Assembly: GCA_003164035.1 (NCBI GenBank)
Contig: PLRS01000116.1
Location: 1 to 64,000 of the forward strand
Direction: 5' to 3'
DNA length: 64,000 bases
Source: Bryobacterales bacterium
Lineage (GTDB): Bacteria; Acidobacteriota; Terriglobia; Bryobacterales; Bryobacteraceae
The position numbers were made by a program, and so were the translations under genes. The notes beneath the pieces were generated by a model. The model had not been told where the DNA came from and searched no databases. It worked only from the letters and a program-made list of their open reading frames with translations. Shown here one piece after another: positions 35,682 through 45,042 of the stretch (the stretch's first letter is position 1; every line of letters starts with the position of its first letter).

Positions 35682-35760
35682 TAGAATTCCTTCCAGCCGC
35701 CGCGGCGGCCGTTGCCTTCACTTACTTATGCATCTTACGAGCTACGTCTTACAGGTCATT

Positions 35761-37610
35761 TCACGGCTCGACGCGAAAACGGGCAGTGGCGACCGTCAGG
35801 AGCGTGTTCGCGGCCGACCACCGGCGCCAATCCACGGGTTGTGGCGCTGTAATCAGGACCAGCTCCTGCTGCCCCACCGTGCGCTCATCGAGGGGCAGGG
35901 TCTCCTCGCCCAGCGGCAGTACGTAACGTTCCGCCGCGCGCAACACATCGCTCGCGCCATCCCGCGGCAACCACAACTCGTACCGGCCCTTTGCGTCTCG
36001 ATAGAAGAGCAGGAAGGCGCTATCCCGCTCCACCTTCACGCCCAGTTTGAGTCCGTCGCCCACCCGGTAGACATCCCGCCCGGTGACGATCTTAGTCCCT
36101 CCTTCAGGGGAGTTCGCCGGCATGGCGCGCAACCTGTCGAGCACGGGAACTGGAATGGGGCCGCCCCATTGATCCGGAATCGCCACGGACGCCTCATCCA
36201 CGTTCGGCGCGGAGGGAGATTGAGCCGAGGACGGTGGGGCCGTCTTCGTCAACGGCCCGGCCGTCGCGAAGCCGTACCCATACAAGTTGTTCGGCGAAGT
36301 CGCGCCCAGCGGCTTCACCATTTCCAGCATGGCGCTGCGCAGTTTCGTCGCCCGCAACTCGCCCGAAGTCGAGGCGATCGCGGCTGCGAATCCGGCCACA
36401 TAAGGACACGAAGCGGAGGTGCCGTGGAATGGGGCGCCGTAGGCTTTCGAATAGGATCCGGCGGGCGCGATCAACTCGGGTTTCACGCGTCCATCGTCGG
36501 TTGGCCCGGTGGAACTATAACCGGCCAGCATGTCGGTAGTCATGTTGTACGCTCCCACCGCCAGCGCCAGGTGCGCCGTGGCCGGACTACTCACGCTGCC
36601 CAGCCCGTGGAGCGCCAGGGCGGCCGTATCGGGACCGACAAACACATGAACCCGAACCGGATGGGTTAAGCGAACCGACCTCAGCGCGAGATAGAGGACT
36701 TTACCTTTCCAGTCCTCTCCCGCCAAACTCAGTAGTTCCAACGGAAGGGCGCTGCGCTTTTCGCTCTGACGCTCCTGGGAGCATCGAACCTCCCTTGGCT
36801 TCTCGCCCGGCGAGGGAATCGTGAACAGACAGGCATCGATATCCTGCCCGGACTGGTTTCCAGAGGCGGCCCAGTCGTCCCAGTTAACGATGACGCTGAG
36901 ACCAAACGTCTTCTTACCCTGCCCATTTTCCATCTCGCCGGTACGGATCGGCAGCAGGATCTCGCCCACCGGCCCGAACTTCAGCCATCCGTCCTGGTCG
37001 GTTTCGTGGGCGGAAAACAGCCAATGAAGTCCGCCGTGATTCCCCGCCGAGACTACCCAAAGACGATGGTCCTCCCGGACCTGCTCGTCGATCGCGCGGC
37101 TCATCAGATCGCCGCCGCGCAGATCGGTTGCAGCCGAGCCGCCGGAGAAGCTCACAATGTCCACGCGTTGGTCCCGCATCCATTCCGCGGCCTCAATCCA
37201 GGTGCCCGACGCCGGGTCGATTACCGCCAGGTAGAGCTGCGCATCCGGCGCCGCGGCATGGATGATTTCGGCGCACGCCGCACCGTGCGCCTCGCCATTC
37301 TCGATGGACGAGCCTTCGTTGCCGCCGAAAGTCCGCGCGCCTCGCGGTGCGGGCACCAGGCCATTCTGCTGCAGCTTGCCATAGCCTTCGAAACCGAAAT
37401 CGATGATCCCGACTTTGATGCCCTTGCCCGTGTAACCCGTACCTTCGGCCCCAGCAGGTCGGCCCCCTTCGTCGCGGGCCGCTCGGCCGGCGGCGACAGC
37501 GAGCGCGGGGCCTCCGCCATCAACCGCTGTAACTCAGCATCGTTCTGGGCCGCGGCGTAACTGACGCCGCACAACAAAAGCAGCGAACATTCCAGGATCT
37601 TCTTCAGCAT
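35761..37610 (-). pseudogene. Exported subtilase with C-terminal DUF4384, frameshifted
   Basis: The frame from ATG 37610 encodes a signal peptide (LECSLLLLCGVSYAAAQ) and about 35 further residues, then goes off. The subtilase itself continues in another frame: GKGIKVGIIDFGFEGYGK (catalytic Asp), NGEAHGAAC (His), VVSAGNHGG (oxyanion Asn) and HGTSASCPYVAGFAAAI (Ser), ending with a DUF4384 domain (YRVGDGLKLGVKVERDSAFL). One extra G in the GGGG run (minus strand, 37449-37452) would join the two. So the protease is either broken by one base or this is a sequencing error. It would act outside the cytoplasm. Confidence 0.82.
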
Positions 37611-37653
37611 CGCTTGTCTCTTTGCAATTCGGTTTGGCCGCGGACCTCGCCGG

Positions 37654-38541
37654 CTAGCGTTCTTCCACCGTGAAATGCAGGTCCATCACCGCGGTTGGGC
37701 CGCTCACGCCGCGCGTATCCACCACTCCATCGCGAAATAGCCTTTCGTCCGGTCCCATGACCACGATGCGCACGATTCGCTCGCCGCGAGGCGCGGCGGA
37801 ATTCGGCAGTGCCCCGGAGGAACTCACCGAAAACGCGGACTCCCCAGCGGGGATGGGAATACCTTCCGACGGGGTGAGCAATCGAATCGCGCCTTTCGGG
37901 TCGCGCTCGAATGCCCAGGCGACGGCTTTATCGGCGCTCGATATATGAATCTTCAGACTCTCACCGGCATGGACCCGGGCGGTCGCGGAATGAGCCAGGC
38001 CGGATCCGGCCCAATCCGCAACCGCCGCCAGGCTGTGCTGAATCTCCAGGTTGAAGACTGGCAGCAGCGGATCGGTCGCGTGTACCCGGGCGGCCTCCAG
38101 ATCGGCGTGCGCCGGTGAAGGCGAGGCCTTCTTCGCCGCTCCTGCTCCAACAGGGGGCGTGGCTGGCGATGGCGTGCGCAAATCGCCGGACGGACTCTGG
38201 AACGCCAGTTCCGCCGGCGGTTCGGAGGGCCGTTGCAGGATCGCGAAGCCAACCAGCGCCGCGCACACTCCCGCCGCTGCCCAGGCGAGCGTCCACCAGG
38301 GGGCCCAGCTCTCGGACCGCAATTTCTTGGGGCGAGGCGGCGCCAGTTCATTCAGGACGGCCCGCCGCAGTTCCGGCGATTCCATAGCCCCGCGAAGGTC
38401 CTCCATCTCCATCAGCAAGGCGAACAGGTCCGGATCCGCGGCGGCGGATTCGTACAGTTCCTTCCTTTCCTCCGCCGTCAGCGCCCCAAAGGTGTTGGCG
38501 TATAGGAGGCCCACCATGCGGTTGTCCGGTTTAGGGTTCAT
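37654..38541 (-). CDS. Anti-sigma-type membrane protein
   Basis: 295 aa from ATG 38541, which overlaps the sigma-factor stop (ATGA). Residues 1-80 (FGALTAEERKELYESAAADP) are an acidic helical segment as in anti-sigma factors, one membrane helix is at about 83-103 (WWTLAWAAAGVCAALVGFAI), and the outer part has a Pro/Ala linker and a folded domain at about 180-290. No zinc motif. The role as inhibitor of the upstream sigma factor is inferred from overlap and layout. Confidence 0.7.
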   Translation of the reverse strand: MNPKPDNRMVGLLYANTFGALTAEERKELYESAAADPDLFALLMEMEDLRGAMESPELRRAVLNELAPPRPKKLRSESWAPWWTLAWAAAGVCAALVGFAILQRPSEPPAELAFQSPSGDLRTPSPATPPVGAGAAKKASPSPAHADLEAARVHATDPLLPVFNLEIQHSLAAVADWAGSGLAHSATARVHAGESLKIHISSADKAVAWAFERDPKGAIRLLTPSEGIPIPAGESAFSVSSSGALPNSAAPRGERIVRIVVMGPDERLFRDGVVDTRGVSGPTAVMDLHFTVEER

Positions 38542-39053
38542 GCCGACCATCCCATGATGAGACTCAGCCGCTGGCGGCACCGGCAGAGGCGAGTATAATA
38601 GGCACTGCCTGTCAGCCCCAGGATGCCCCTCATCCCATCGGTCTTCTTGCCCTCCAGGAACATCTGTAAGAGCTGTTGGCAGCCCACACCCAGTTGCCGG
38701 ATTCCGTGGCGGAGACGCTCCGCGGCGCTTTTGCGAATCAGTTGCTCCTCAACCGAAGGGCTGTTCGAATCTACTGCGTCGAACTCCTCTGCAAATTGCG
38801 CCCCGCCGCGCGTTCTCCGGCGTTGGAACTCATAAATCTTGAGCCTTGCAATCGTGATGCCCAGCGGAAGCAGGTCATGAGTTTTCTCCAGATGCGGGTA
38901 GCGTACGTGGATCAGCAGCATAACTTCCTGCGCGATATCGTCGGCCCACTCCGGATTCCGCCCAGCCACGTACCGCACGACGCATCTGCGGACCTGCTCC
39001 AGGACACTGTCGCGCTCCGGATTGGAGGCGGGCACTGCTTGTAAGCTGCTCAT
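38538..39053 (-). CDS. ECF-like RNA polymerase sigma factor
   Basis: 171 aa. Region 2 is seen in WADDIAQEVMLLIHVRYPHL and region 4 in AAERLRHGIRQLGVGCQQLL to YYTRLCRCRQRL. It heads the minus-strand unit sigma, anti-sigma, subtilase, DUF4384 protein and is coupled to the second gene. It should switch on this unit or envelope-stress genes in response to an outside signal; no target promoters were identified. Confidence 0.75.
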   Translation of the reverse strand: MSSLQAVPASNPERDSVLEQVRRCVVRYVAGRNPEWADDIAQEVMLLIHVRYPHLEKTHDLLPLGITIARLKIYEFQRRRTRGGAQFAEEFDAVDSNSPSVEEQLIRKSAAERLRHGIRQLGVGCQQLLQMFLEGKKTDGMRGILGLTGSAYYTRLCRCRQRLSLIMGWSA

Positions 39054-39065
39054 CGATTCCTCGCG

Positions 39066-39700
39066 CTACCGCCCGACAACCTGAACCTCCACCCGGCGAT
39101 CCATGCGGTAATCTTCGTCGGAATTCCCGCGCGACAACGATTCGCGGCTGCCGCGGCCCTCTCCACGCAATCGCTTGGAATCGATGCCGCAACTGCCGGT
39201 GAGAAGACGGATCACCGCCTGCGCGCGGCGCTCGGACAAAGCCTGGTTATAGTCGCTGGCGCCGCGGCTGTCGGTGTGGCCCACTACCAGGAAGCTGAGG
39301 CCCGCGAATTCCGGTGCCGAGAGAGCTTTGCACAGCTCCGCCTCCTGCAGGAAGCCGCTCTCCGCCAGACGATCCTGATCGAACTCAAACTCTATCGGCA
39401 AATCGATCCTGCGCCCCGGCGCGCCAGTCTGGGTATCCGCAGCCAGTTTCAGTTGCCGCTCGATCGTGTCGGCGGTAACCGGGCCCTCGGACCTGTTCAG
39501 ATAATCCACCAGCGCCCTGGCTTCCTTAGTGGCGAAGCTGGCCGTCGATTCATCGGCCAGCACCTTCGCTTCGGCGCGCCGGCCCAGCGCCATTGCCATG
39601 CGCGCCTGCTGATAGAGGGCCATCGCTCTGAATCGAACGTCCCGCGCCCGTTCACCTGCCAGCCGATAAGCGTCCCAGGCCTCTTGAGTGGTGTTCGCGG
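39066..39700 (-). pseudogene. OmpA-domain protein, 5' part missing
   Basis: C-terminal OmpA/Pal domain that binds peptidoglycan (LPIEFEFDQDRLAESGFLQE, VVGHTDSRGASDYNQALSER, MDRRVEVQVVGR). A helical part reading AWDAYRLAGERARDVRFRAM precedes it. The frame stays open to 39761, but from about 39700 it is the antisense of a caspase fragment and no signal peptide is found. The 5' end is thus replaced by foreign DNA. Confidence 0.72.
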
Positions 39701-39936
39701 CCTCCACGGGCAAACAGGTGGCGCAGGAGCGTGACGAGTGGGGCAACGGCGCATTCACCAAAGCCCTGCTGGAGGGTATTGGCGGGCAAGCCGATTATGG
39801 ACACACGGGTAAGATCACGGTAAACATGCTGGATCTGTACATCTCCGAGCGCGTCAAGGAGCTGACACAGGGCCAGCAGACACCCTCGACAACCAAACCC
39901 CAGACGATTGCGGATTTTCCGGTGGCAGTGAGGTAA
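39688..39936 (+). pseudogene. C-terminal fragment of a caspase-like (C14) protease
   Basis: 82 residues: VVFAASTGKQVAQERDEWGN, then GAFTKALLEGIGGQADY and DLYISERVKELTQGQQTP. This is the end of a metacaspase/caspase domain of the acidobacterial type; the His and Cys parts are absent. A TGA lies directly before the fragment, which starts at about 39688, the same place where the inverted OmpA gene loses similarity. Confidence 0.72.
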
Positions 39937-40319
39937 GCGAAGGGCGCAGACCCGGGCGGTGACCGACCCTGGAGTCATCACGACCCGGCAGGCGATTACA
40001 CCCGCCGGTGTGCCCACCGTATTCGATCCCGCCTTCGAATGGATGCCCCAGGCGCCTCTCAGCTACCGTGCCGCGAATTGGCCGTTTGCCATAGAGCCCC
40101 GGTGGAAGCGGCGTGCCACACCTCCTCGATCTTCGCTGGGGCTAGCGTCAATGGCACGCAGTGTGCAATGTCGCCCTGTGGCACGCATACTTCGCGGACG
40201 AGGTGCCGTGCATCCGCGTCGGCCTGCCCGCGTCGGCACGATACCGCGGCGCTGCCCGCGCCGGGCTTTCAGCGGCGCCAGGCAATGCCGCACGTTCCGG
40301 CGAGAGCGAATGAGCGGCG
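39937..40319. other. Spacer with decayed coding traces
   Basis: No intact gene. The plus strand near 39965-40025 reads VITTRQAITPAGVPTVFD, like the start of secreted beta-propeller or repeat proteins, then degenerates. The minus strand at 40111-40200 reads VREVCVPQGDIAHCVPLTLA with PAKIEEVWHA, which is similar to a reading at 46483-46582. Confidence 0.35.
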
Positions 40320-41237
40320 TCAGGACCTCACGGCGTTTTTCTCGATGTACTCTTCGGCCTTCGACTTCGTCGGCCGCCGATCGATGTAATAGAAGCGCTC
40401 CGCGTACTGGAGGTTATGCGGCCGGCCGTATTCCCGGTCGTTGTCGAGAAGGAACTGGCGCACGTAGGCGCGGTCGGCGGTGCGGTCATCGCTGCCGAAC
40501 AGCGGCAGGCGCTTTCCCTGCCGCGCCAGTTCCGCCCTCAACAGCGAACCGCGATTGCCGTCGCCCTGGGACTTACATGCTGCGATGGCATCGATCTTCT
40601 TGTCGATTTGAGAGCTGATATCGACCACCCGGTTGAACGGCTGGCTCGGCCGGGCATAGAAACAATACCGCTCGGTCACAGCGTGGGGTTGAATGCCAGC
40701 CAGCATGTGCTCGTGAAAATCGTTGGGCATTCCGGCCATCCAGCAGGCCTCTTCCACGGCACGCCCGGTTACCCAGTGGTCGGGATTTTCCTCGTCCTCC
40801 CGCGACGGATTGAAGGAGATGGTGGTGTCCACCTTGAGCATCCGGAAAATGAGAATCAGGCGGCCGCGCAGGTCGATACAGGAGATGCCGTCCATGTCGT
40901 GGTTCAGGTAGTAGAAATCGAACACATCCTGGAACCCGAGGGCCGCGGCCATGCGGCCGTGGTCCTGCTCGTTGCTGTAAATGTTCTGGGCGTTGGTGTG
41001 GCCGCCGGATCTTTCATCATTAGTGGTGCGCACGATGTAACCGGTGTAGCCTTCTCGCATCAGCTTGGCGCACAGCCCCGAGGCGTAGTAAGGGATATCG
41101 TCAGCATGGGCATGCACGGCGGCGAAGACTTTGCCCTTGTGGGGCTGCCCCGGCTGGTCCTTCATGACGACGACTTCCCTCGCACTGGCCTGGGACGCCG
41201 CGGCGGCCGAACCCGTCAATTCATCGTAATCGTACAT
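40320..41237 (-). CDS. PIG-L family deacetylase
   Basis: 305 aa. Zinc-dependent N-deacetylase of the PIG-L/LmbE group, which acts on GlcNAc-containing lipids or sugars. The first motif reads AVHAHADDIPYYASG (His-x-Asp-Asp; the usual Pro is Ala) and VRTTNDERSGGH and NPSREDEENPDHWVTGRAVE follow. No signal peptide, unlike the paralog that precedes it in transcription. A 20-bp gap separates the two genes on the same strand. Confidence 0.82.
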   Translation of the reverse strand: MYDYDELTGSAAAASQASAREVVVMKDQPGQPHKGKVFAAVHAHADDIPYYASGLCAKLMREGYTGYIVRTTNDERSGGHTNAQNIYSNEQDHGRMAAALGFQDVFDFYYLNHDMDGISCIDLRGRLILIFRMLKVDTTISFNPSREDEENPDHWVTGRAVEEACWMAGMPNDFHEHMLAGIQPHAVTERYCFYARPSQPFNRVVDISSQIDKKIDAIAACKSQGDGNRGSLLRAELARQGKRLPLFGSDDRTADRAYVRQFLLDNDREYGRPHNLQYAERFYYIDRRPTKSKAEEYIEKNAVRS

Positions 41238-41257
41238 TGTCTGTCTCCTGAGTGGGC

Positions 41258-42322
41258 CTACAGCGGAATCGCATTGGCTTCGACGTATTTGCGAATCGAC
41301 GGTTCGTAGCTGGCTTCCGGACCGATATAGCGGAAGGTCTCGGCGTATTCCAAGCCGAACTGGTGTCCCAAGGTCCGGAAATCCTCCATGATGAAATGCT
41401 TGGTGTATTGGAAGTTCGCGGTTTCGTCGTCGTTGCCCAGCAGAGGCAGTCTCTTGCCCTGGCTTGCCAGATCCCGGCGGAGGCGGGCCCCGGCATCGCC
41501 GGCCGGCCCCTTGGCCTTGTTGGCCACGTTCGCCCGCACCTTGACGTCGATGTAAGAGCCGATATCCACCACGCGGTTCACCAGATTGTGTCCTTGCGGC
41601 GCCCGCGAGTGGTAGTATTTCTCGCTCACGCGTCCCGGTTTCAACCCGGCCTTGAGCTGCTCGGGATATTCCCGGCCGCCGCCGGGGGTCGACATCCAGC
41701 AGGCTGTTTCCACCGCCTTGCCGACGACCAGGTGATCGGGATTCTCGTCGTAATGGTCATAGGGATCCATCACGAATACGGTATCCACCTGGAGCAGTCG
41801 GAGCAGGAAAATCAGGCGCTGGCGGAGTTCGATGATCGCGACATCGTCCATACGATGATTCCGGTAATAGAAGGAGAACGATTTGAGGCCGAGCGCCTTG
41901 GCCGCCTCCTGGTAGTCGATCTCATTCTGCGTGGTGCCCCACCCGACGCTCGAGCCGGACTTCTCGTCATTGGACAGGCGGATGAGGTAGCCGGTGTAGC
42001 CTTCGCCGATGAGCTTGGCGACCGTACCGGCGCAGAACAGGATGATGTCGTCCGAGTGGGCCTGGAAGGCGGCAAGAACCTTGCCCTGGTACGGTTTGCC
42101 GGGCCGGTCGCGTTCGATCACCAGGTCGTCCGCATACGTGAGGTAATCCGGCGTGAGCAGCGGGCTGCCTGGGCCGCGGGGCACGGACCATGCCGACGGC
42201 GAGGTGCCGGGCGGCAGATTGGAGCGCTGCCGGTCGGGGGTGGACTGCTGAGGCAGCGCCGCGGCGCCGCTGAGGGCCAAGCCTCCTCCCACGGTGCGAG
42301 TCAGAAACTGACGTCTTTCCAT
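41258..42322 (-). CDS. Exported PIG-L family deacetylase
   Basis: 354 aa from ATG 42322, with AGAGAGGAG before it. It has a Tat-type leader (MERRQFLTRTVGGGLALSGA), then FQAHSDDIILFCAGTVAKL (first metal motif), RLSNDEKSG and DPYDHYDENPDHLVVGKAVE. It is a paralog of the next gene and would work outside the cytoplasm on an acetylated amino sugar or a similar substrate. Confidence 0.82.
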   Translation of the reverse strand: MERRQFLTRTVGGGLALSGAAALPQQSTPDRQRSNLPPGTSPSAWSVPRGPGSPLLTPDYLTYADDLVIERDRPGKPYQGKVLAAFQAHSDDIILFCAGTVAKLIGEGYTGYLIRLSNDEKSGSSVGWGTTQNEIDYQEAAKALGLKSFSFYYRNHRMDDVAIIELRQRLIFLLRLLQVDTVFVMDPYDHYDENPDHLVVGKAVETACWMSTPGGGREYPEQLKAGLKPGRVSEKYYHSRAPQGHNLVNRVVDIGSYIDVKVRANVANKAKGPAGDAGARLRRDLASQGKRLPLLGNDDETANFQYTKHFIMEDFRTLGHQFGLEYAETFRYIGPEASYEPSIRKYVEANAIPL

Positions 42323-42506
42323 GGCGATTGTGACTCCTCTCTTCCGGGAGCGCGAGGAAGCGTCCAGAATCCCATTATGCACAAGCATTTTGCCGGGGCG
42401 TACCTGTCATGCCCGTGACGGCGCAAACTGCCGCTCTCTTTACGTCGCCGTCGGCACTTGGGTGCGCGCTCTCAAGTGACAGGCCGGTTTGGCAATACCG
42501 GAGTTG

Positions 42507-43469
42507 CTAGCGGGCACCCCTGCCGCCACGAGGCGGTTGACTGGGCCGGCTCGCTTCAGCCAGCAGCGCGGCAAATTCAGCCCGCGTCATCTTCAATTTC
42601 TCGGGATGAGCGTCAACCCACTTCCCCAAAGCGATAAGCTTCTCCGCTGTCCAGCCGCCTTCGAATTGTGCGCCGTTCTTGCCTTGGCTGTTCAATTCAA
42701 AATTGAAAGCGTCTTGCAGGTTGGTGAATTCGGCCTTATCGACCGCTGCCGCGGCCAGCACGGCGGGAATAAAGATAACCCCATCCTGCTTGGCCAGGAC
42801 CAGGTCCCCCGGCAACACAACGGCCCGTCCGATCCGAACCGGAACGTTGATCCCCGTCAGTTGCATTTGCGCCCATGCCGAGGGATCGTAGCCCCGATAA
42901 AATCCGTTGAGGTTAGCGATCTCCCGGTTTTCTTCCGCATCCCGTATACCGGCGTCGAATATAAAGCCGGAATGGGTGTGGGCGGCGATGCCGCTCCCCA
43001 GGTTGGAACCGATAAGGGTGCCTTCAATGACCTTCCCATAGCCATCGGCGACCATCGTGTCACCCATCTGAAGCTCATTGATCACCCAGCTATTGGTTCC
43101 GCTGACGCGTCCCTCCGCCTTACCCTCGGCGGCGACGGCAGCCGCCATGTCGGGCCGCCGCGGCATGAATTGCGCCGTGAGCGCTCGGCCGGCAAAAGGC
43201 TTTTCGATGTGGAGAGCCTGCCAGCCACCCTCAAACTGGTTCGTGTAGCCTTGGCCACGCAGATAGTCCCACACATCCTCGATCGACAGGTCCAAAGCGC
43301 GCACAAGCAGATTGTCCGCTACTTTCGGGCGTCCGTCGGGAAAGCGCTCGCCCTTCCATTCCGACGTGTAAAACATCACTTGTTCTTTCGTCTGCTTGAT
43401 TTGGGCGAAGGCTGTCGATGGACCCATCGCGGCGCAGGCGATCAAAATAGTCAAAACGGTCTTTTTCAT
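42507..43469 (-). CDS. Exported RraA-like protein
   Basis: 320 aa. ATG 43469 (GAGGGAG upstream) gives a signal peptide (MKKTVLTILIACAAMGPSTA). The core GYGKVIEGTLIGSNLGSGIA, then GRAVVLPGDLVLAKQDGVIF is the RraA/HMG-aldolase fold, which includes oxaloacetate decarboxylases, 4-hydroxy-4-methyl-2-oxoglutarate aldolases and RNase E regulators. In family members GD-V--D--GV holds the metal-bound pyruvate; here GDLVLAKQDGV is similar. Export is unusual. Enzyme role more likely than RNase control. Confidence 0.75.
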   Translation of the reverse strand: MKKTVLTILIACAAMGPSTAFAQIKQTKEQVMFYTSEWKGERFPDGRPKVADNLLVRALDLSIEDVWDYLRGQGYTNQFEGGWQALHIEKPFAGRALTAQFMPRRPDMAAAVAAEGKAEGRVSGTNSWVINELQMGDTMVADGYGKVIEGTLIGSNLGSGIAAHTHSGFIFDAGIRDAEENREIANLNGFYRGYDPSAWAQMQLTGINVPVRIGRAVVLPGDLVLAKQDGVIFIPAVLAAAAVDKAEFTNLQDAFNFELNSQGKNGAQFEGGWTAEKLIALGKWVDAHPEKLKMTRAEFAALLAEASRPSQPPRGGRGAR

Positions 43470-43560
43470 AGAACTCCCTCTCTTCAATTGATCATCGCAT
43501 TTGAGTCGGCGCATAAACGACCTCCGATAGAAGCTTCCCTGGCTGAGGCTTGCTGGCGTG

Positions 43561-44856
43561 TTACAACTCTGCGATGCTTTCGATCACGGCATCGCCATTA
43601 TGGAAAGGCGCCTCACGAAGCTCTATCCCCAGCCCGGGTGTTTCGGGCGCCGTCACGTACCCGTTCACCGGCGTAGGCACGTTTTCGATGAAGTGTGGGT
43701 ACACGTCGTTATACATGTGGTACACGCTTTCCATAATGAAGAAGTTCGTCAGGGATGTCGCCGTGTGGATCGAGGCGAACCACAGGATCGGCCCGCCCCC
43801 CGTGTGCGGGCACACCGGAATCTTGTAGGTATCCGCCATATACGCAATCTTCTTCGCCTCGGAGATTCCCCCGCACCAGGTGACATCCCACATCACCACG
43901 CCGACTGCCCGTTGTTCGAACATCTCCCGGAACCCGAAGCGCGTCGCCAGCCGCTCGCTGATGCAGACGGGTATGCTGGTCTGCCGCGCCAGCGTCGCAT
44001 ACGCCTCCACATTGTCGGCCAGCATGGGATCTTCGAGGTACATAATTCCGTATGGTTCCAGCGAATGGGCGATCATCACCGAACAGGTGAGGTTCCACTT
44101 GCTGCTCAAGTCGAGAAAGATCCCCATCTCATCGCCCGCCGTCTTGCGAATACGCTCGATCGGATCGAGCGACGCCTTCAGCTCGGCCATGGAGATGAAC
44201 GTGCCGCCGTGCCGGGCGGCGGCGTTTACCGGACCGCGGTCGTAGGGGTAAATCTTGATCCCCTTGATGCCCCGGCTGAGCAGAAACTCAGTCAGCTTCT
44301 CGGGGGCGTCATGCTCCCGCATGCCGTTGATCGGCCACCCGTTCATGGTGTTGTACACCTGCAATTTCTCCTGGGCCTTGCCGCCCAGCAGCCTATAGAC
44401 GGGAAGGCCGGACGCCTTGCCGAGAATATCCCACTGCGCGATATTGAGGGCGCTGAGCATGCGCGTCTCGGCCCCGCCCCAAGGCGCATACGAAATTTGA
44501 TAAAAGAGGGTCTGCCAGAGGCGATCAATGTCGGCCGCATCCTTCCCCAGAATCAGGGGCGCATATGCCTTCAGCACGGCCACATGCGACTCGTGGCCGG
44601 CACCGGAATAGGATTCGCCAATGCCGACGATACCTTGATCGGTGTAGAGACGCACCCACGTCCAGTCGGGTGAAATTCCTTGTATACGCAACTCCCGCCT
44701 AAAACGCACGGCCTCGATTTTGGTTATTTTCAGAGGTCCCACACGCGCGGCGGCGGCCCGCGCCTCTGGCGTACATAGTCCAGTTCCGAGTATCGCCAGA
44801 GATCCGGCGCCTCCGGCGCCGAGAAAACCCCTTCGTGTCATTTGACTGTCTTGCAT
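43561..44856 (-). CDS. Exported enolase-superfamily enzyme (mandelate racemase/dehydratase type)
   Basis: 431 aa with a Tat leader (MTRRGFLGAGGAGSLAIL). It has the capping domain and a (beta/alpha)7beta barrel. Metal ligands: Asp249 (FLDLSSKWN), Glu275 (YLEDP) and Glu301 (ISERLATR); Lys201 (KGIKIYPYD) and His351 (CPHTGGGP) are the likely bases. The layout resembles galactonate or related sugar-acid dehydratases. It should act on a sugar acid outside the cytoplasm. It lies 91 bp upstream of the RraA-like gene on the same strand. Confidence 0.85.
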   Translation of the reverse strand: MQDSQMTRRGFLGAGGAGSLAILGTGLCTPEARAAAARVGPLKITKIEAVRFRRELRIQGISPDWTWVRLYTDQGIVGIGESYSGAGHESHVAVLKAYAPLILGKDAADIDRLWQTLFYQISYAPWGGAETRMLSALNIAQWDILGKASGLPVYRLLGGKAQEKLQVYNTMNGWPINGMREHDAPEKLTEFLLSRGIKGIKIYPYDRGPVNAAARHGGTFISMAELKASLDPIERIRKTAGDEMGIFLDLSSKWNLTCSVMIAHSLEPYGIMYLEDPMLADNVEAYATLARQTSIPVCISERLATRFGFREMFEQRAVGVVMWDVTWCGGISEAKKIAYMADTYKIPVCPHTGGGPILWFASIHTATSLTNFFIMESVYHMYNDVYPHFIENVPTPVNGYVTAPETPGLGIELREAPFHNGDAVIESIAEL

Positions 44857-44947
44857 CCGACCCTCCTCCTGCTCGCTTTGAAGGCGTCGCCGTTCTTGAA
44901 TATCTCAGGCTTAGTACTCGGTTTCGCAATTACGGTCACACGCCCTG

Positions 44948-45015
44948 CAACCGCTCCCTTACGGTCGCGGCTCGGAAATGCGCGAGTCCGAGCCGCGACC
45001 GTAAGGGAGCGGTTG
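44948..45015. repeat. R1 palindrome, perfect copy
   Basis: Two perfect 28-bp inverted arms (44948-44975 and 44988-45015) surround a 12-base loop. The core is CCGCTCCCTTACGGTCGCGG. It sits between the enolase-superfamily gene and the serine hydrolase gene. Confidence 0.92.
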
Positions 45016-45042
45016 CCCTCGAATACGACAGCGACCCTTCCT

